Positions 17,728-27,049 of a DNA stretch of 64,000 nt are shown in pieces (the first letter of the stretch is position 1; the number at the start of each line of letters is the position of its first letter). Where the stretch lies: positions 62,001 to 126,000 of the forward strand of contig NZ_CAJXTC010000013.1 of assembly GCF_913060805.1 (NCBI RefSeq). Reading direction: 5' to 3'. The notes beneath the pieces are model-generated. The model did no database searches, had not been told where the DNA came from, and was given only the letters and a program-made list of their open reading frames with translations. The stretch comes from an uncultured Draconibacterium sp. (GTDB lineage: Bacteria; Bacteroidota; Bacteroidia; Bacteroidales; Prolixibacteraceae). The translations under genes were made by a program, and so were the position numbers.

Positions 17728-19938
17728 CTACTGATTGGCTTCTGAATCTTCCACCGCGACTTCGTCTTCGGCCAGTTTGTAAGAGATCTTAAATAGTGGC
17801 CGGCTGCCGATATTCAACACTTCTTCATCTTTGTATTCCAGCACACGAATCGTAGTTGAATCGTTTTGCTCTTTTAAATAATTCTGCACCATTTCCAGGC
17901 GATTGTTTTCGCGTGCCACGATTACACTGTCGACTTCGGTTTGAGGTGCCAGTAAACGTTCGTAATCCTGCACCACCAAAGAATCGAGCTGCGTTTCATT
18001 TTTTAAATACTCCTGATAATCTTTACGATTTCTAATGGGATCCTTGTCCGTTTTCTCGGTGTAATTATTTTGTACAATTTGCGAAGCGACATCAAAACGT
18101 TCCAGTTTCCGGTCGTTCAGGTACTGCATTTCAATCAGCAATTCGGGTTTCTGTTGCTCCAATTCCAGTAACAGATCGAGCGACCGGATTTGTTTGCGCG
18201 TTAACGTGGTATCGCTGTACACCAAGGTAATTTCTTCCAGCTCTTTTGGATCGGCGCCCAACAAATTACCCAACGCACGGAAAGGTGAGGATACAATTTT
18301 TCCCATAAATCCTTTGAAGGTGTTCCACACAATTTTTCCCACATCCGTTTTCGGATCCGACAGATCGCCGGTTACCGGAATATCCAGGTTCACATCACCA
18401 TTTTTGTCTTTCAGAATAAACAAAGCCAGTTTTATGGGCACATCGTACAAACCTCCCGATTTACGCCCCATTTCAACATTACGAATCACTAGCTCATTCT
18501 CGCTGTTCAGCTGTTTATTAATGATGGACGTTTGGTTGCGGTAATACATGTCGCCAAACAAAATAGGCAGCCCGGCGTAGTGTTTCGAATAAATATTTAT
18601 ATCGGGCAACTGGAAATCGGACAACACATAATTCAGCTCAATGTGCTGAAATGGATCGTACGGATTCCAGCCCAGTTCGGCTTCCAGGTTACCCCGTTTA
18701 TTCAGTTTCATGCTCGAATTAATTTCCAGCCAGTTGCTGTTCAACGAGAGCGAATCCATATCGACATCCACCTGCGAAAGTTCGTAGTTAAAGATCTCCT
18801 GCAAACGCTGATCGCTAAAATCGATGAGTCCGTTATCGATCACAAATTTATCGATCAGAATATCGTATGGTTCTGTTTTTTCACTCTCAGTGGTGTCAGC
18901 AACCGTTTCTTTCTCAGGCGGCACCATCATTTTTTCGAAGTTCGACAAAGAGTCGATCAAAGCGAAATATACGTAGGGCTCTGTAATTTCTATCTTTCCA
19001 ACCTCGGCCTGGAATAACAAAGGCTTCGAACTAGTAAGTTCCATTATCGCTTTCGCCACTCCTAAAACCTCTCTGCCCGATGGATCGGTAAACATTAAAC
19101 TATCCACCTGCGCAGTTCCACTCAGCAAGAGATCGCTCGGCTTATCACTATTTCCACTGAAATTCACTTTTGCATCCAGTGTTCCTGTCATTGCTTTAAA
19201 ATCCATGTACTCCTGCATGTAGGGCAAGGCAATGTTCATCGCCAGTTTGTTAAGGTCGACTTCACCGGTAAGCTCACCCGTTTTCGAGTTATAATCAAAT
19301 GTGGTGCTAATGCTACCTCCATGACCAACACTAAACGCCAGATCGGCCGAACTTTCTTCACCTCCCCAATAAATCTGCGGAATAAGGAAACTAATGTCCT
19401 GCATTTCTATGGTGTTTTCCAGCTCAGTATCGGTGTATTTTACGCGTCCGTTCTTTATCTCCAGCAAATTCAGGTCCAGGCGGTACGGTTCTGTTGCCGT
19501 GGTATCTTCTTCAATCACTACTTCATCGGTGGCGAAAAACTCAATCAGGTCGGTAAAATTAAACAGCGTATCGGTTTGAATAACCTGCGAATAAGGATTC
19601 ACCAATTGAAATTGCTGCACATTTATTTCGTGTTTCAGAAAACGCAACGGTTTCATATTGAGGAAAAGCGTGTCGAAACCAACAAAAATATCGGTATTGT
19701 TTTGCTCGTACATGGCCATGTTGTACACCTGCAAAGTTGAAGTAAAATAATTGTACTTTATCTTCTCGATGGTGATGGTACGGCCCGAAAGCTCAACACT
19801 GTTTTTATTGATGTAATTTTTGATGAAACCCGGAGCCAGCGCCAATGCTACAACCACGATTACAATTAAACTGAGTAGCACGATCAAACTAATCCGCTTC
19901 CACTTTCCTGTTTTATGTTTTTCTTCTTTTGTTCCCAT
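17728..19938 (-). CDS. DUF748/AsmA-like inner-membrane protein
   Basis: Large protein of 736 residues with a basic N-terminus (MGTKEEKHKTGKWKR), one membrane anchor (about 16-38) and a long periplasmic part. The N-terminal segment FTSTLQVYNMAMYEQNNTDI then FVGFDTLFLNMKPLRFLKHE is typical of DUF748/AsmA-like proteins, where beta-rich repeats form bridge-like structures between membranes. The core (about 100-540) repeats LDL..LEIKNGRVKYTD and IDKFVIDNGLIDFSDQ elements. The C-terminal part (about 580-736) is helical and charged (LDLLLELEQQKPELLIEMQY). A role in envelope lipid transport or outer-membrane homeostasis is inferred from the family. The BamA/TamA-like gene upstream on the same strand fits this. 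Confidence 0.82.
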   Translation of the reverse strand: MGTKEEKHKTGKWKRISLIVLLSLIVIVVVALALAPGFIKNYINKNSVELSGRTITIEKIKYNYFTSTLQVYNMAMYEQNNTDIFVGFDTLFLNMKPLRFLKHEINVQQFQLVNPYSQVIQTDTLFNFTDLIEFFATDEVVIEEDTTATEPYRLDLNLLEIKNGRVKYTDTELENTIEMQDISFLIPQIYWGGEESSADLAFSVGHGGSISTTFDYNSKTGELTGEVDLNKLAMNIALPYMQEYMDFKAMTGTLDAKVNFSGNSDKPSDLLLSGTAQVDSLMFTDPSGREVLGVAKAIMELTSSKPLLFQAEVGKIEITEPYVYFALIDSLSNFEKMMVPPEKETVADTTESEKTEPYDILIDKFVIDNGLIDFSDQRLQEIFNYELSQVDVDMDSLSLNSNWLEINSSMKLNKRGNLEAELGWNPYDPFQHIELNYVLSDFQLPDINIYSKHYAGLPILFGDMYYRNQTSIINKQLNSENELVIRNVEMGRKSGGLYDVPIKLALFILKDKNGDVNLDIPVTGDLSDPKTDVGKIVWNTFKGFMGKIVSSPFRALGNLLGADPKELEEITLVYSDTTLTRKQIRSLDLLLELEQQKPELLIEMQYLNDRKLERFDVASQIVQNNYTEKTDKDPIRNRKDYQEYLKNETQLDSLVVQDYERLLAPQTEVDSVIVARENNRLEMVQNYLKEQNDSTTIRVLEYKDEEVLNIGSRPLFKISYKLAEDEVAVEDSEANQ

Positions 19939-20125
19939 TCTGTGCAGGTAGTTCTTGCTGAAATTCTAATTAATGTATTAAAGTTATGCTATTTTATAAA
20001 TAACAACAACCAAATTTTCTGGTTTAATTTTTCTGAAGTATCAGGTTTAGATTCTTTTGAAAGAGTAATTCATTGTGAGGCAAAAGTTTGCCCCAAAAGG
20101 CACTGTTTAGGTCATTGTATCTTTA

Positions 20126-20482
20126 TTATTCGATGGGCAGATTGTGTTGTTTTAAAAAGCTGAGTTTGTCCCAGTAGCCGCGTTGAAACTTAATTTTATC
20201 GCCGGCAAATTGGAAGAAACCACAGCCTCGTAAGCCCAGCGGATCTTTCCACTCCAGAATTCCCCAGTTTCCGTCTTCAAAAATATTCTCTACAATACAT
20301 GTCATTTCGGCTTGTGCAAATTCGCTCCGAAACATTTCGCGGATGGCTTCTCTTCCAACAACAGGTTCGTTTGCTACCTGATGATTAATGGCATCATCGC
20401 AATACATTTCTGCCAAACTGGCGATGTCTGCCCGGTTGAATTTCTCCACCCATCTTTCAACAAGTTGTTTTGGAGTACTCAT
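20126..20482 (-). CDS. NTF2-like/SnoaL-family protein
   Basis: Small 118-residue cone-fold protein. Typical features: LVERWVEKFNRADIASLAEMY then CDDAINHQ at the N-terminus, VGREAIREMF in the middle, and a beta-sheet half with GILEWKDPLGLRGCGFFQF and IKFQRGYWD. Such proteins act as isomerases, cyclases or ligand-binding proteins; catalytic function cannot be told from sequence. It starts 11 bases after the stop of the BamA/TamA-like gene, so the two are probably cotranscribed. Confidence 0.8.
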   Translation of the reverse strand: MSTPKQLVERWVEKFNRADIASLAEMYCDDAINHQVANEPVVGREAIREMFRSEFAQAEMTCIVENIFEDGNWGILEWKDPLGLRGCGFFQFAGDKIKFQRGYWDKLSFLKQHNLPIE

Positions 20483-20493
20483 GTTAGTTTAGT

Positions 20494-21570
20494 TTAAAAG
20501 GCTTCACCAATCCGGAAATAAACTCCCCAATCGTCTTTTCCCACTGCAGCATCAAGACCAATATTAAACTTTGCGGCTTTAAACGCCTGGTAACGATACC
20601 CCACACCTACACCGGGGTAAAAATCCCAGTCAAAATCGGGGTTCTGCGAGCCATAAATTGTAGCCACGCCGGCAAAACCAACCAATCCCATCCGCTTGGC
20701 AAAATTGTAACGGTATTCGCCCTGCACAGCCATTAATCCATCGCCACGGTATTTGGCTTCAGAATAACCACGAATGTCGTTTCCACCAATAGTAACCTGT
20801 TGCTCGAAAAGAATATCGCCAATACCAAAAGTTCCCGAAAAACGTGCGGCAATTACATCACGGTTGTCGTGAACCGGAAAATACTGGTTATACTCGGTAA
20901 TAATTTTATTGGCCTCAATATCGTTACCCAACCACTGCGGAAAAGAATTCCACTTCAGGCGAATCTGATTTCCCTCGGTGGGATAATAAACCTCGTTTCG
21001 GGTATCCCACAAAGCAATGTACTGAACCGAATGCGTGTCGGTGGTTGCGTCCTCCAATACTCCATCTTCGTATTTGGTATAATGATGTGCATATGTGTAG
21101 CTTATTCCCCCATAAAGTGCCGGCAAAACTTTGCGCTGAACACCTACACTTACCAATCTTGTTTTTGTTTTGTAATCGTAAAAACCGGGGGTAACATCAT
21201 AATCGTAATAAAACTGCGAGATATGATTTCCGGTAGCACCATAAAATTGAATGCGCCAATTGTCCTGTGCCAGGTGCCAGCGGTTAAAAAAACCGACAAA
21301 TTTCGATCCGTTGGTGGTAAACACAGCGGTAACTCCCGACAAGGATTTTGGAGAAATGGTATCGTTCGGGTTCAGGCGATACATAGCCAGCGGAAGAACA
21401 CCATACATAAAATCGAGGTTGCGGTTATAGCTCATATACGGCATCAGGTTGAAGTTAAAGTTCTTATCTTCTTTAGCCTGAGCAACGGAAGTACTGTCGT
21501 TTGCAGCCGTTTGACCATAACTGCTGAATGCTGTTAACGACACGAGGAATAGAATCAGATATTTTCGCAT
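20494..21570 (-). CDS. BamA/TamA-like outer-membrane beta-barrel protein (Omp85 barrel only)
   Basis: 358-residue protein with a signal peptide (MRKYLILFLVSLTAFSSYGQ) and a surface-antigen/Omp85-type barrel. No POTRA repeats are present; the mature part begins almost directly with barrel strands. The GNDIRGYSEAKYRGDGLMAVQGEYRYNF-type segment (about 265-295) contains the RGY motif of the Omp85 lid loop. The C-terminus YFRIGEAF ends in phenylalanine, as expected for BAM-assembled barrels. Such short POTRA-less forms are frequent in Bacteroidota and their role is unknown. It is first in a minus-strand cluster with the NTF2-like protein and the DUF748 protein. Confidence 0.85.
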   Translation of the reverse strand: MRKYLILFLVSLTAFSSYGQTAANDSTSVAQAKEDKNFNFNLMPYMSYNRNLDFMYGVLPLAMYRLNPNDTISPKSLSGVTAVFTTNGSKFVGFFNRWHLAQDNWRIQFYGATGNHISQFYYDYDVTPGFYDYKTKTRLVSVGVQRKVLPALYGGISYTYAHHYTKYEDGVLEDATTDTHSVQYIALWDTRNEVYYPTEGNQIRLKWNSFPQWLGNDIEANKIITEYNQYFPVHDNRDVIAARFSGTFGIGDILFEQQVTIGGNDIRGYSEAKYRGDGLMAVQGEYRYNFAKRMGLVGFAGVATIYGSQNPDFDWDFYPGVGVGYRYQAFKAAKFNIGLDAAVGKDDWGVYFRIGEAF

Positions 21571-21758
21571 TATTTATAAGTGTGTGATTTAAATTTACTT
21601 CTAACAATTTAAGAAAAATCAATCATATAGAAAGAACTTTTCATAATGTTTATCATAAAATACTGGTAGAAAGCAAAATGCAACTTCCCCCTCAGGCAGT
21701 TTTCCCTTTCCACTCATCTCATTTGAATTGTTATCTTAGGTTTTTATATCTTTCAGGC

Positions 21759-23354
21759 ATGTTAAAGAAAGTTCCGCATACCTACGTTATCATATTTTTT
21801 CTGATTGTTTTTTGTGCTTTGTTAACCTGGATTATTCCGGGTGGCGAATTCGAGCGCGAAAGTGTTGTTGTTAATGGTGTTGAACGCAGTGTAATCGAAA
21901 CCGGATCGTTTCATAAAACCGACAGCCAGCTGCAAACGTGGCAGGTTTTCTCTTCCTTTTTCGATGGTTTTTTGAGCACCTCGAATATCATTGCACTTAT
22001 TTTATTGATTGGCGGTTCGTTCTGGATTCTTAACGACAGCAAAGCAATCGACATTGGTATTTACACTTTTCTGAAACGGTTAAAACGATTGGAACGATCG
22101 AAAGTGCTTGCTTTTGTTGGGGTGCATAATATTGTACTCGTTTCTATCATGACCATCTTCAGCTTGTTTGGAGCCATTTTTGGCATGAGCGAAGAAACCA
22201 TTGCTTTTACCATCATTTTTGTTCCGCTGGCCATTTCGATGGGCTACGACTCGATTGTTGGTGTTTCGTTGTGTTTTATTGCTGCTGCAATGGGTTTTGC
22301 CGGTGCTTTTTTAAATCCGTTTACGGTTGGCGTAGCGCAGGGACTGTCACATATTCCGCTGTTCTCTGGTTTGGAATACCGAATTTTGATGTGGGTAGTG
22401 ATCAACTTTTTCGGCTTTGCGTTTATTCTGCGTTATGCCGCCAAAATAAAAAAGGCCCCAACAAAATCGGTTGTATACGAAGATGATGCTTACTGGCGGT
22501 CGCGTAACGAAACCGCAGCCGTAAAAATTGAAAAGATAAAACCAACTGCTGCGTGGTTCGCACTTTCCATTATTTCTGTTGCACTTATCGTTTTTTCAAT
22601 CACTATCCCGCAAAGTTCAATTACCATCGGGAACAATGTATTTTCTATTCCGGCAATTCCGGTGGCCACAGTACTTTTTATTGTTATGGGGGCTTTAACG
22701 CTGCGGAAATCGGTGCAATACTTTATTTTAACACTGCTTACTTTTACCATTGTTTTTCTGGTAATTGGCGTAATGGGGCACGGTTGGTACATAAAAGAGA
22801 TAGCAACTATTTTCTTTGCCATGGGAGTTTTTGCTGGCATGGCGGCCAACAAATCACCCAACACAATTACCAAACTGTTTTTAGATGGCGCCAAAGACAT
22901 TCTGCCGGCAGCTATGATCGTTGGATTAGCGCGTGGAATAGTGGTTATTCTTGAAGACGGACAAATTATCGATACCATACTTTTTTATGTTTCCAACTCG
23001 ATGCAAAACTTCGGAGAAGTGGGAACAGTGGGAATCATGTACCTGATACAAACCATGCTGAATGTATTTATCCCATCCGGATCGGGACAGGCGGCACTAA
23101 CGATTCCGATTATGTCGCAGATTTCTGATTTGATTGGAATTTCGCGCCAGACTACTGTTGTAATATTCCAGCTTGGCGATGGTTTTACCAACATGATCAC
23201 TCCTACAAGTGGCGTATTAATTGGAGTGTTGGGAGTGGCACGTATTCCTTACGAAAAGTGGTTTAAGTGGGCTGCTAAGTTTACTTTAATGCTGATTATT
23301 ATTGGCTTCTTATTGATTTTGCCAACTGTTTTTATGGAGTTGAATGGGTTTTAA
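21759..23354 (+). CDS. YfcC-family (DcuC-like) membrane transporter
   Basis: Polytopic inner-membrane protein of the YfcC/AbgT-like C4-dicarboxylate or amino-acid carrier group, 531 residues from the ATG at 21759. An in-frame ATG at 21678 would add 27 residues lacking family similarity, so MLKKVPHTYVIIFFLIVFCA is preferred as start. Signs of the family: the N-terminal helix, then LLTWIIPGGEFER; GMSEETIAF (about 142-150); and the C-terminal NVFIPSGSGQAALTIPIM motif (about 435-455) followed by GDGFTNMITPTSGVLIG. About 11-12 helices are predicted by eye. The substrate is not known. It stands alone. Confidence 0.85.
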   Translation: MLKKVPHTYVIIFFLIVFCALLTWIIPGGEFERESVVVNGVERSVIETGSFHKTDSQLQTWQVFSSFFDGFLSTSNIIALILLIGGSFWILNDSKAIDIGIYTFLKRLKRLERSKVLAFVGVHNIVLVSIMTIFSLFGAIFGMSEETIAFTIIFVPLAISMGYDSIVGVSLCFIAAAMGFAGAFLNPFTVGVAQGLSHIPLFSGLEYRILMWVVINFFGFAFILRYAAKIKKAPTKSVVYEDDAYWRSRNETAAVKIEKIKPTAAWFALSIISVALIVFSITIPQSSITIGNNVFSIPAIPVATVLFIVMGALTLRKSVQYFILTLLTFTIVFLVIGVMGHGWYIKEIATIFFAMGVFAGMAANKSPNTITKLFLDGAKDILPAAMIVGLARGIVVILEDGQIIDTILFYVSNSMQNFGEVGTVGIMYLIQTMLNVFIPSGSGQAALTIPIMSQISDLIGISRQTTVVIFQLGDGFTNMITPTSGVLIGVLGVARIPYEKWFKWAAKFTLMLIIIGFLLILPTVFMELNGF

Positions 23355-23380
23355 AGCGGTTTGAGGAACCAAAAGGGCAT

Positions 23381-23404
23381 AAAAAAAGCCCGCATGCGCG
23401 AGCT
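23381..23404 (-). terminator. Terminator after the ferredoxin gene
   Basis: On the minus strand AAGCTCGCGCATGCGGGCTT folds into a hairpin followed by TTTTT. It also faces the end of the YfcC gene. Confidence 0.7.
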
Positions 23405-23427
23405 TCAATGTCTTTATGCTGAGCGGA

Positions 23428-23598
23428 CTATTCTTCAATAGCAATTGCCTCAACTGGACAAACTTCTGCGCATGAACCACAGTCTGTGCAAAGCTCTGCA
23501 TCGATGGTATAGATATCACCTTCTGCAATAGCGTCAACTGGGCACTCATCGATACAAGTACCGCATGCGATACATTCATCTGAAATTTTGTATGCCAT
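23428..23598 (-). CDS. 2[4Fe-4S] bacterial-type ferredoxin
   Basis: Small 56-residue electron carrier. Two classical cluster motifs are visible: C9-x2-C12-x2-C15-x3-C19-P and C37-x2-C40-x2-C43-x3-C47-P, in the usual near-duplicated halves (DECIACGTCIDECPVDAI and ELCTDCGSCAEVCPVEAI). The ATG at 23598 is supported by the conserved start MAYKISDEC. The protein is acidic, as expected for a clostridial-type ferredoxin, and would serve low-potential reactions such as pyruvate:ferredoxin oxidoreductase or hydrogenase. It is a single-gene unit with its own promoter and terminator. Confidence 0.95.
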   Translation of the reverse strand: MAYKISDECIACGTCIDECPVDAIAEGDIYTIDAELCTDCGSCAEVCPVEAIAIEE

Positions 23599-23943
23599 AA
23601 CAATGAATTTTAAAGTTAAACATTATCGTTTTCAGCAAAAGTACAAAGTTTGGTATAAAATCAAAGTTCAAAAAACATTTTCTTGACATGTTTTACAGTA
23701 AGTACCCTAAAACAACTATTAATCAACAGGTTACTACCTATCCACATATTAATATTCAATTAATCTTCATTTTGTTAATTTTACTACTGCTAATTTTTCG
23801 GAATGGAATCATTCCATATTATCAATCCAAAGGTTTCCACCAAGAATACCCCAACACCACAAAACTGAATTTCAACATACTAACATGGAAGGAAGCGCAA
23901 TTTCAAATTGTATGAGAGAAGTTGTTTCCCCAATGCAAAAACT
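23599..23943. other. Intergenic region between ferredoxin and glycosyltransferase genes
   Basis: Contains the ferredoxin promoter (23636-23665). The rest is AT-rich. A 75-codon plus-strand frame at 23688-23915 has one hydrophobic stretch but no clear start signal, no similarity I recognise, and lies between two convergent or terminated units; it is not called as a gene. Confidence 0.5.
23636..23665 (-). promoter_or_regulatory. Bacteroidota-type promoter of the ferredoxin gene
   Basis: On the minus strand TTTG (23665-23662) is followed after 18 bases by TACTTTTG (23643-23636), a good match to TTTG-N19-TAnnTTTG. The -7 box ends 37 bases before the ATG. Confidence 0.6.
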
Positions 23944-25131
23944 TTATTCCGGCTGCTCTTGGTTTAATAAATTAACCTGCTGTTGCAAATCCGCTTTCTG
24001 ATAAAATTTCTCGTGGGCAAAATTCAGAAACTTCAGGATTTTAAAGGCATTGAACTTTTGAAAGAAACGCACCTTAAAAGTTTCTACACGCGAACAATTG
24101 CTATTTAAATCCTCCAACTCAAGTTCAAATTTATCCAGCTCCAAAAATTCTTTTACAGGTTTATTTAATGTGTCGACCAACTCCAAATAATCGTTTTGTT
24201 GAATTTTAAACAGACGATCTTTCTGCGCAAAAAACTGCTGCAGATTTTGAAACGCTTCGAAGTTGTAGGTCAGTGAGAGGTCCTCCTCGCCTTTCATCCA
24301 TTTTTGCAAAATGGGGCCGGTACCAAAAGGCACCCGATTCGACAAACGTGCCGATGGATAAACCTTCGTGCTTGTTATTTCGCCAACCCGACCAATTTGC
24401 ACCAGGTTTTGCAGAAAATAAAAATCTTCGCCTGCCTGTCGCCGATTCATACCGCCCCGTTTAACGTAGGCTTCCGCTTTTACGGCAAAGGCAGAGCCAA
24501 TCGTAAACAACGAATACGGATAACCCGAATAATGAAGTGCCCGTTTGTAATAATCGAGGTACAGTTCGTACAACTCAATCCCTTCGCGGTGCTTTTCATT
24601 CAACTGTTGTTTTTGATGCTCAAAAGCCAGTGTTGCTCCAACCTGTTTCGGATGTTCTTTGAAATGCTTCTCAATTTCAACCAGGTAGTTTTTTGCTACC
24701 AGCGTATCGGCATCCAACGACACCAGAATTCCGTCCTTGTTATTGCTAATGTTGAATCTTCTGATGGCTTCATCCATTCCCTTTTTGCGCGCTAAACCGG
24801 CTCCTGCCCACTTCTTCTTCAGGTTTATTGGGCCAACTGCATAAAAACGAATACCGCTTTTTGGGTTCGCTGCTATCCATTTGTCGGCCTCAGCTTTTGT
24901 TTGAGCGTTTAAACGGATCGTTTCTTCGTCGGCCACTTCCGATTGATTAATCAACAGAATAACTTCTACCATACAATCCGGCAAATCGCACTGATTCAAC
25001 GAATTCAAGGTTTTCGATAATTCCTGTTCCCGTAAACACGGAATTACAACGATTATTCCCGGTGCTGATTCCGGCAACTCGTTAATGAGGATTTGGTGCT
25101 GATTTTTTTCCAGGTACTTATCGGCGAACAT
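23944..25131 (-). CDS. Family 2 glycosyltransferase
   Basis: Cytoplasmic GT-A fold glycosyltransferase of 395 residues. The N-terminal part (about 24-60) has IIVVIPCLREQELSKTLNSL, the DxD-type metal and sugar-nucleotide site is LDADT (139-143), and the acceptor-side acidic motif is GEDFYFLQN (234-242). No membrane helix is visible. The C-terminal region (about 290-395) is helical and rich in Phe/Lys/Gln. Sugar and acceptor cannot be assigned. A -7 type box (TAGCTTTG, 25143-25136 on the minus strand) sits directly upstream, after the OmpH terminator, so it is probably monocistronic. Confidence 0.85.
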   Translation of the reverse strand: MFADKYLEKNQHQILINELPESAPGIIVVIPCLREQELSKTLNSLNQCDLPDCMVEVILLINQSEVADEETIRLNAQTKAEADKWIAANPKSGIRFYAVGPINLKKKWAGAGLARKKGMDEAIRRFNISNNKDGILVSLDADTLVAKNYLVEIEKHFKEHPKQVGATLAFEHQKQQLNEKHREGIELYELYLDYYKRALHYSGYPYSLFTIGSAFAVKAEAYVKRGGMNRRQAGEDFYFLQNLVQIGRVGEITSTKVYPSARLSNRVPFGTGPILQKWMKGEEDLSLTYNFEAFQNLQQFFAQKDRLFKIQQNDYLELVDTLNKPVKEFLELDKFELELEDLNSNCSRVETFKVRFFQKFNAFKILKFLNFAHEKFYQKADLQQQVNLLNQEQPE

Positions 25132-25158
25132 AAGACAAAGCTAAAATAAAAAGCAAAA

Positions 25159-25184
25159 AAAATCCGGGCGCTAACCCGGATTTC
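25159..25184 (-). terminator. Terminator after the OmpH/Skp gene
   Basis: On the minus strand AAATCCGGG and CCCGGATTT form a perfect 9-bp stem around a 6-base loop and are followed by a run of T residues (complement of 25153-25159). Confidence 0.85.
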
Positions 25185-25203
25185 CATTTATGCTTGTGCT
25201 AAT

Positions 25204-25800
25204 TTATTCTGCTTTTTCGGCATCGTATTCTTCGTTCAACGCCTTTAAAACGTCGGCTGTGATATTATTCATTTCAGGGCCAACCAAAACGTTTGCGCCA
25301 TTTAAAATGTAATCGTAACCGGCTTTTTCGTTGTAACGATCCAGGTAATCCATCATATTGTCCAGAATTTGATTGTTGTTCTCTTGCTGAATTTTAGCCA
25401 GCTTAGTCGACAATTCCTGATCCAGTTTCTGAATTTCCTGCTCTTTACCCAATAAACGATCGCGCTCTTGTACGGCACGTTCTTCAGTTAAAAAGCCTCC
25501 ACGCTGAAGTTTTTCCTGGAAAGCAGCAGCTTCCTTTTCAAACGACTGACGTTTAGTTCCGTATTCAGTTGTATAAGCTTCCTGTTGTTTTGTAAACTCA
25601 TCGTGCAAATCTTGCGACAAGGTGTAATTTAAAAGCACCGAATCGGCTTTAATATAAGCGATTTTCAGATCGCCACCGGTTCCGGCTGCGGCTTTAATTG
25701 GTGTTCCTTCACTGGCTCCGCCACTTGTAAAATGCAAAACGTACAAAACTGCAACTGCAACAAAAAGCACTACACTAACTACTAACGATGTTCCTTTCAT
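25204..25800 (-). CDS. OmpH/Skp-family periplasmic chaperone
   Basis: Periplasmic holdase that delivers unfolded outer-membrane proteins. The 198-residue protein has an N-terminal hydrophobic segment (about 5-25) that acts as signal or anchor. The strand KIAYIKADSVLLNYTLSQDL (about 47-66) corresponds to the Skp beta-core. A long charged coiled-coil follows (about 67-155, with KQQEAYTTEYGTKRQSFEKE and a KEQEIQKLDQELSTKLAKI heptad-like run). The C-terminal strand YDYILNGANVLVGPEMNNIT closes the core. Length matches Bacteroidota OmpH homologues. It is a single gene, not next to bamA or lpx genes here. Confidence 0.92.
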   Translation of the reverse strand: MKGTSLVVSVVLFVAVAVLYVLHFTSGGASEGTPIKAAAGTGGDLKIAYIKADSVLLNYTLSQDLHDEFTKQQEAYTTEYGTKRQSFEKEAAAFQEKLQRGGFLTEERAVQERDRLLGKEQEIQKLDQELSTKLAKIQQENNNQILDNMMDYLDRYNEKAGYDYILNGANVLVGPEMNNITADVLKALNEEYDAEKAE

Positions 25801-26086
25801 CTTTTTTTATTTTTTACTTCATCAATTTATTCAAAACAAGTTGCGCTTCGGGCAACCGCTATTTTCAATAAACTTTTAGGTTCAACTTTTTAAATCCCGA
25901 CAAAGATACTTTTTTAGCGGAAATGCCCTACTCTAATTAACAATTTTTTCATGTTATTAATAATCAACAAGTTCTACATAAAAGCTGCATAAAATCATGC
26001 TTTGCCAATGATAAACATCATTGCACGAGGGGAGTCGCGCATAGTATTTTTATGCTGCGAAAAATAGTATTTACCTAAAAAATAAA

Positions 26087-26998
26087 ATGTTGAATAAGTT
26101 AATAGCAAACATGTTGCCTTTCATGCCCAAAAAACTGGTTTGGGTTTTCTCGAAAAGGTACATTGCAGGCGAATCGATGGAAGAAGGTTTGCTTGCCTCG
26201 AAACTACTGAATGAAAAAGGGATTGAAGTTACGGTTGATATTTTAGGTGAATTTATTACCACACTTGACGAGGCACAAAGAAACCGTGACGAATATACTG
26301 AGGTGATCGAGCGGTTTACCTCGGAGAATGTACAAGGTAATTTCTCGATAAAACCAACCATGTTCGGGATGCTTCTTGATAAAGAGGTGTGCTATAACCT
26401 GCTTCGCGAAGTTGTTCAGTTTGCAGCCGGGAAAGATTCTTTCATTCGTATTGACATGGAAGACTCGCAGTGTGTTGATATGGAGTTGGATATCTTTCGC
26501 CGTTTGAGAAAAGAATTTCCAAAACATGTTGGTTTGGTACTTCAGGCTTATTTACGCAGAACCGAAAGCGATTTGGTATCGCTGAACGACCTGAACAGCG
26601 CCAACTACCCTATCAGTTTCAGACTGTGTAAAGGTATTTACGTTGAACCCGAAAACATTGCTTTTAAAGAGTACGACGAGGTTCGCCAGCATTTCCTGAG
26701 GGATTTGAAATACATGTTCGACAATAAAATGTACGTGGGAATTGCCACTCACGATAAATTTCTGGTTGAGGAATCGATGAAAATGATTAAGGAAATGAAC
26801 ATCCCGGAAAACATGTTCGAATTCCAGATGCTGTACGGAGTAACACCCGATCTGCGCCAGATGATCGTTGACAACGGACACAAAATGCGTGTGTATGTTC
26901 CGTTTGGCGAAAAATGGTTTAACTATTCGACCAGGAGATTAAAAGAGAATCCAAAAATGGCTCAACATATAATTAAGGCACTTTTTATAAGGGGGTAA
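26087..26998 (+). CDS. putA: Proline dehydrogenase
   Basis: FAD-dependent oxidation of L-proline to pyrroline-5-carboxylate, the first step of proline breakdown. The 303-residue monofunctional enzyme has the expected TIM-barrel motifs: FIRIDMEDSQ (about 123-132), LVLQAYLRRTESDL (about 151-164), FRLCKGIYVEP (about 178-188), GIATHDKF (about 216-223), FEFQMLYGV (about 244-252) and the proline-binding RVYVPFGEKWFNYSTRRLKE close to the C-terminus. There is no aldehyde dehydrogenase domain, and no P5C dehydrogenase gene in the window. A strong terminator follows. Confidence 0.93.
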   Translation: MLNKLIANMLPFMPKKLVWVFSKRYIAGESMEEGLLASKLLNEKGIEVTVDILGEFITTLDEAQRNRDEYTEVIERFTSENVQGNFSIKPTMFGMLLDKEVCYNLLREVVQFAAGKDSFIRIDMEDSQCVDMELDIFRRLRKEFPKHVGLVLQAYLRRTESDLVSLNDLNSANYPISFRLCKGIYVEPENIAFKEYDEVRQHFLRDLKYMFDNKMYVGIATHDKFLVEESMKMIKEMNIPENMFEFQMLYGVTPDLRQMIVDNGHKMRVYVPFGEKWFNYSTRRLKENPKMAQHIIKALFIRG

Positions 26999-27016
26999 TT
27001 TTTAGGAGTTAAACTG

Positions 27017-27045
27017 AAAAGGATGGCAGTGCCATCCTTTTTTTA
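27017..27045 (+). terminator. Terminator after proline dehydrogenase
   Basis: AAAAGGATGGC and GCCATCCTTTT form a perfect stem with a minimal loop, followed by TTTT. It lies 18 bases after the stop and may act in both directions, because the nitroreductase gene ends at 27050 on the other strand. Confidence 0.85.
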
Positions 27046-27049
27046 TGCT

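Noticed and set aside
23688-23915. 75-codon plus-strand frame with one hydrophobic segment
   Set aside because: AT-rich sequence makes such frames common by chance; no start signal, promoter box or known similarity.
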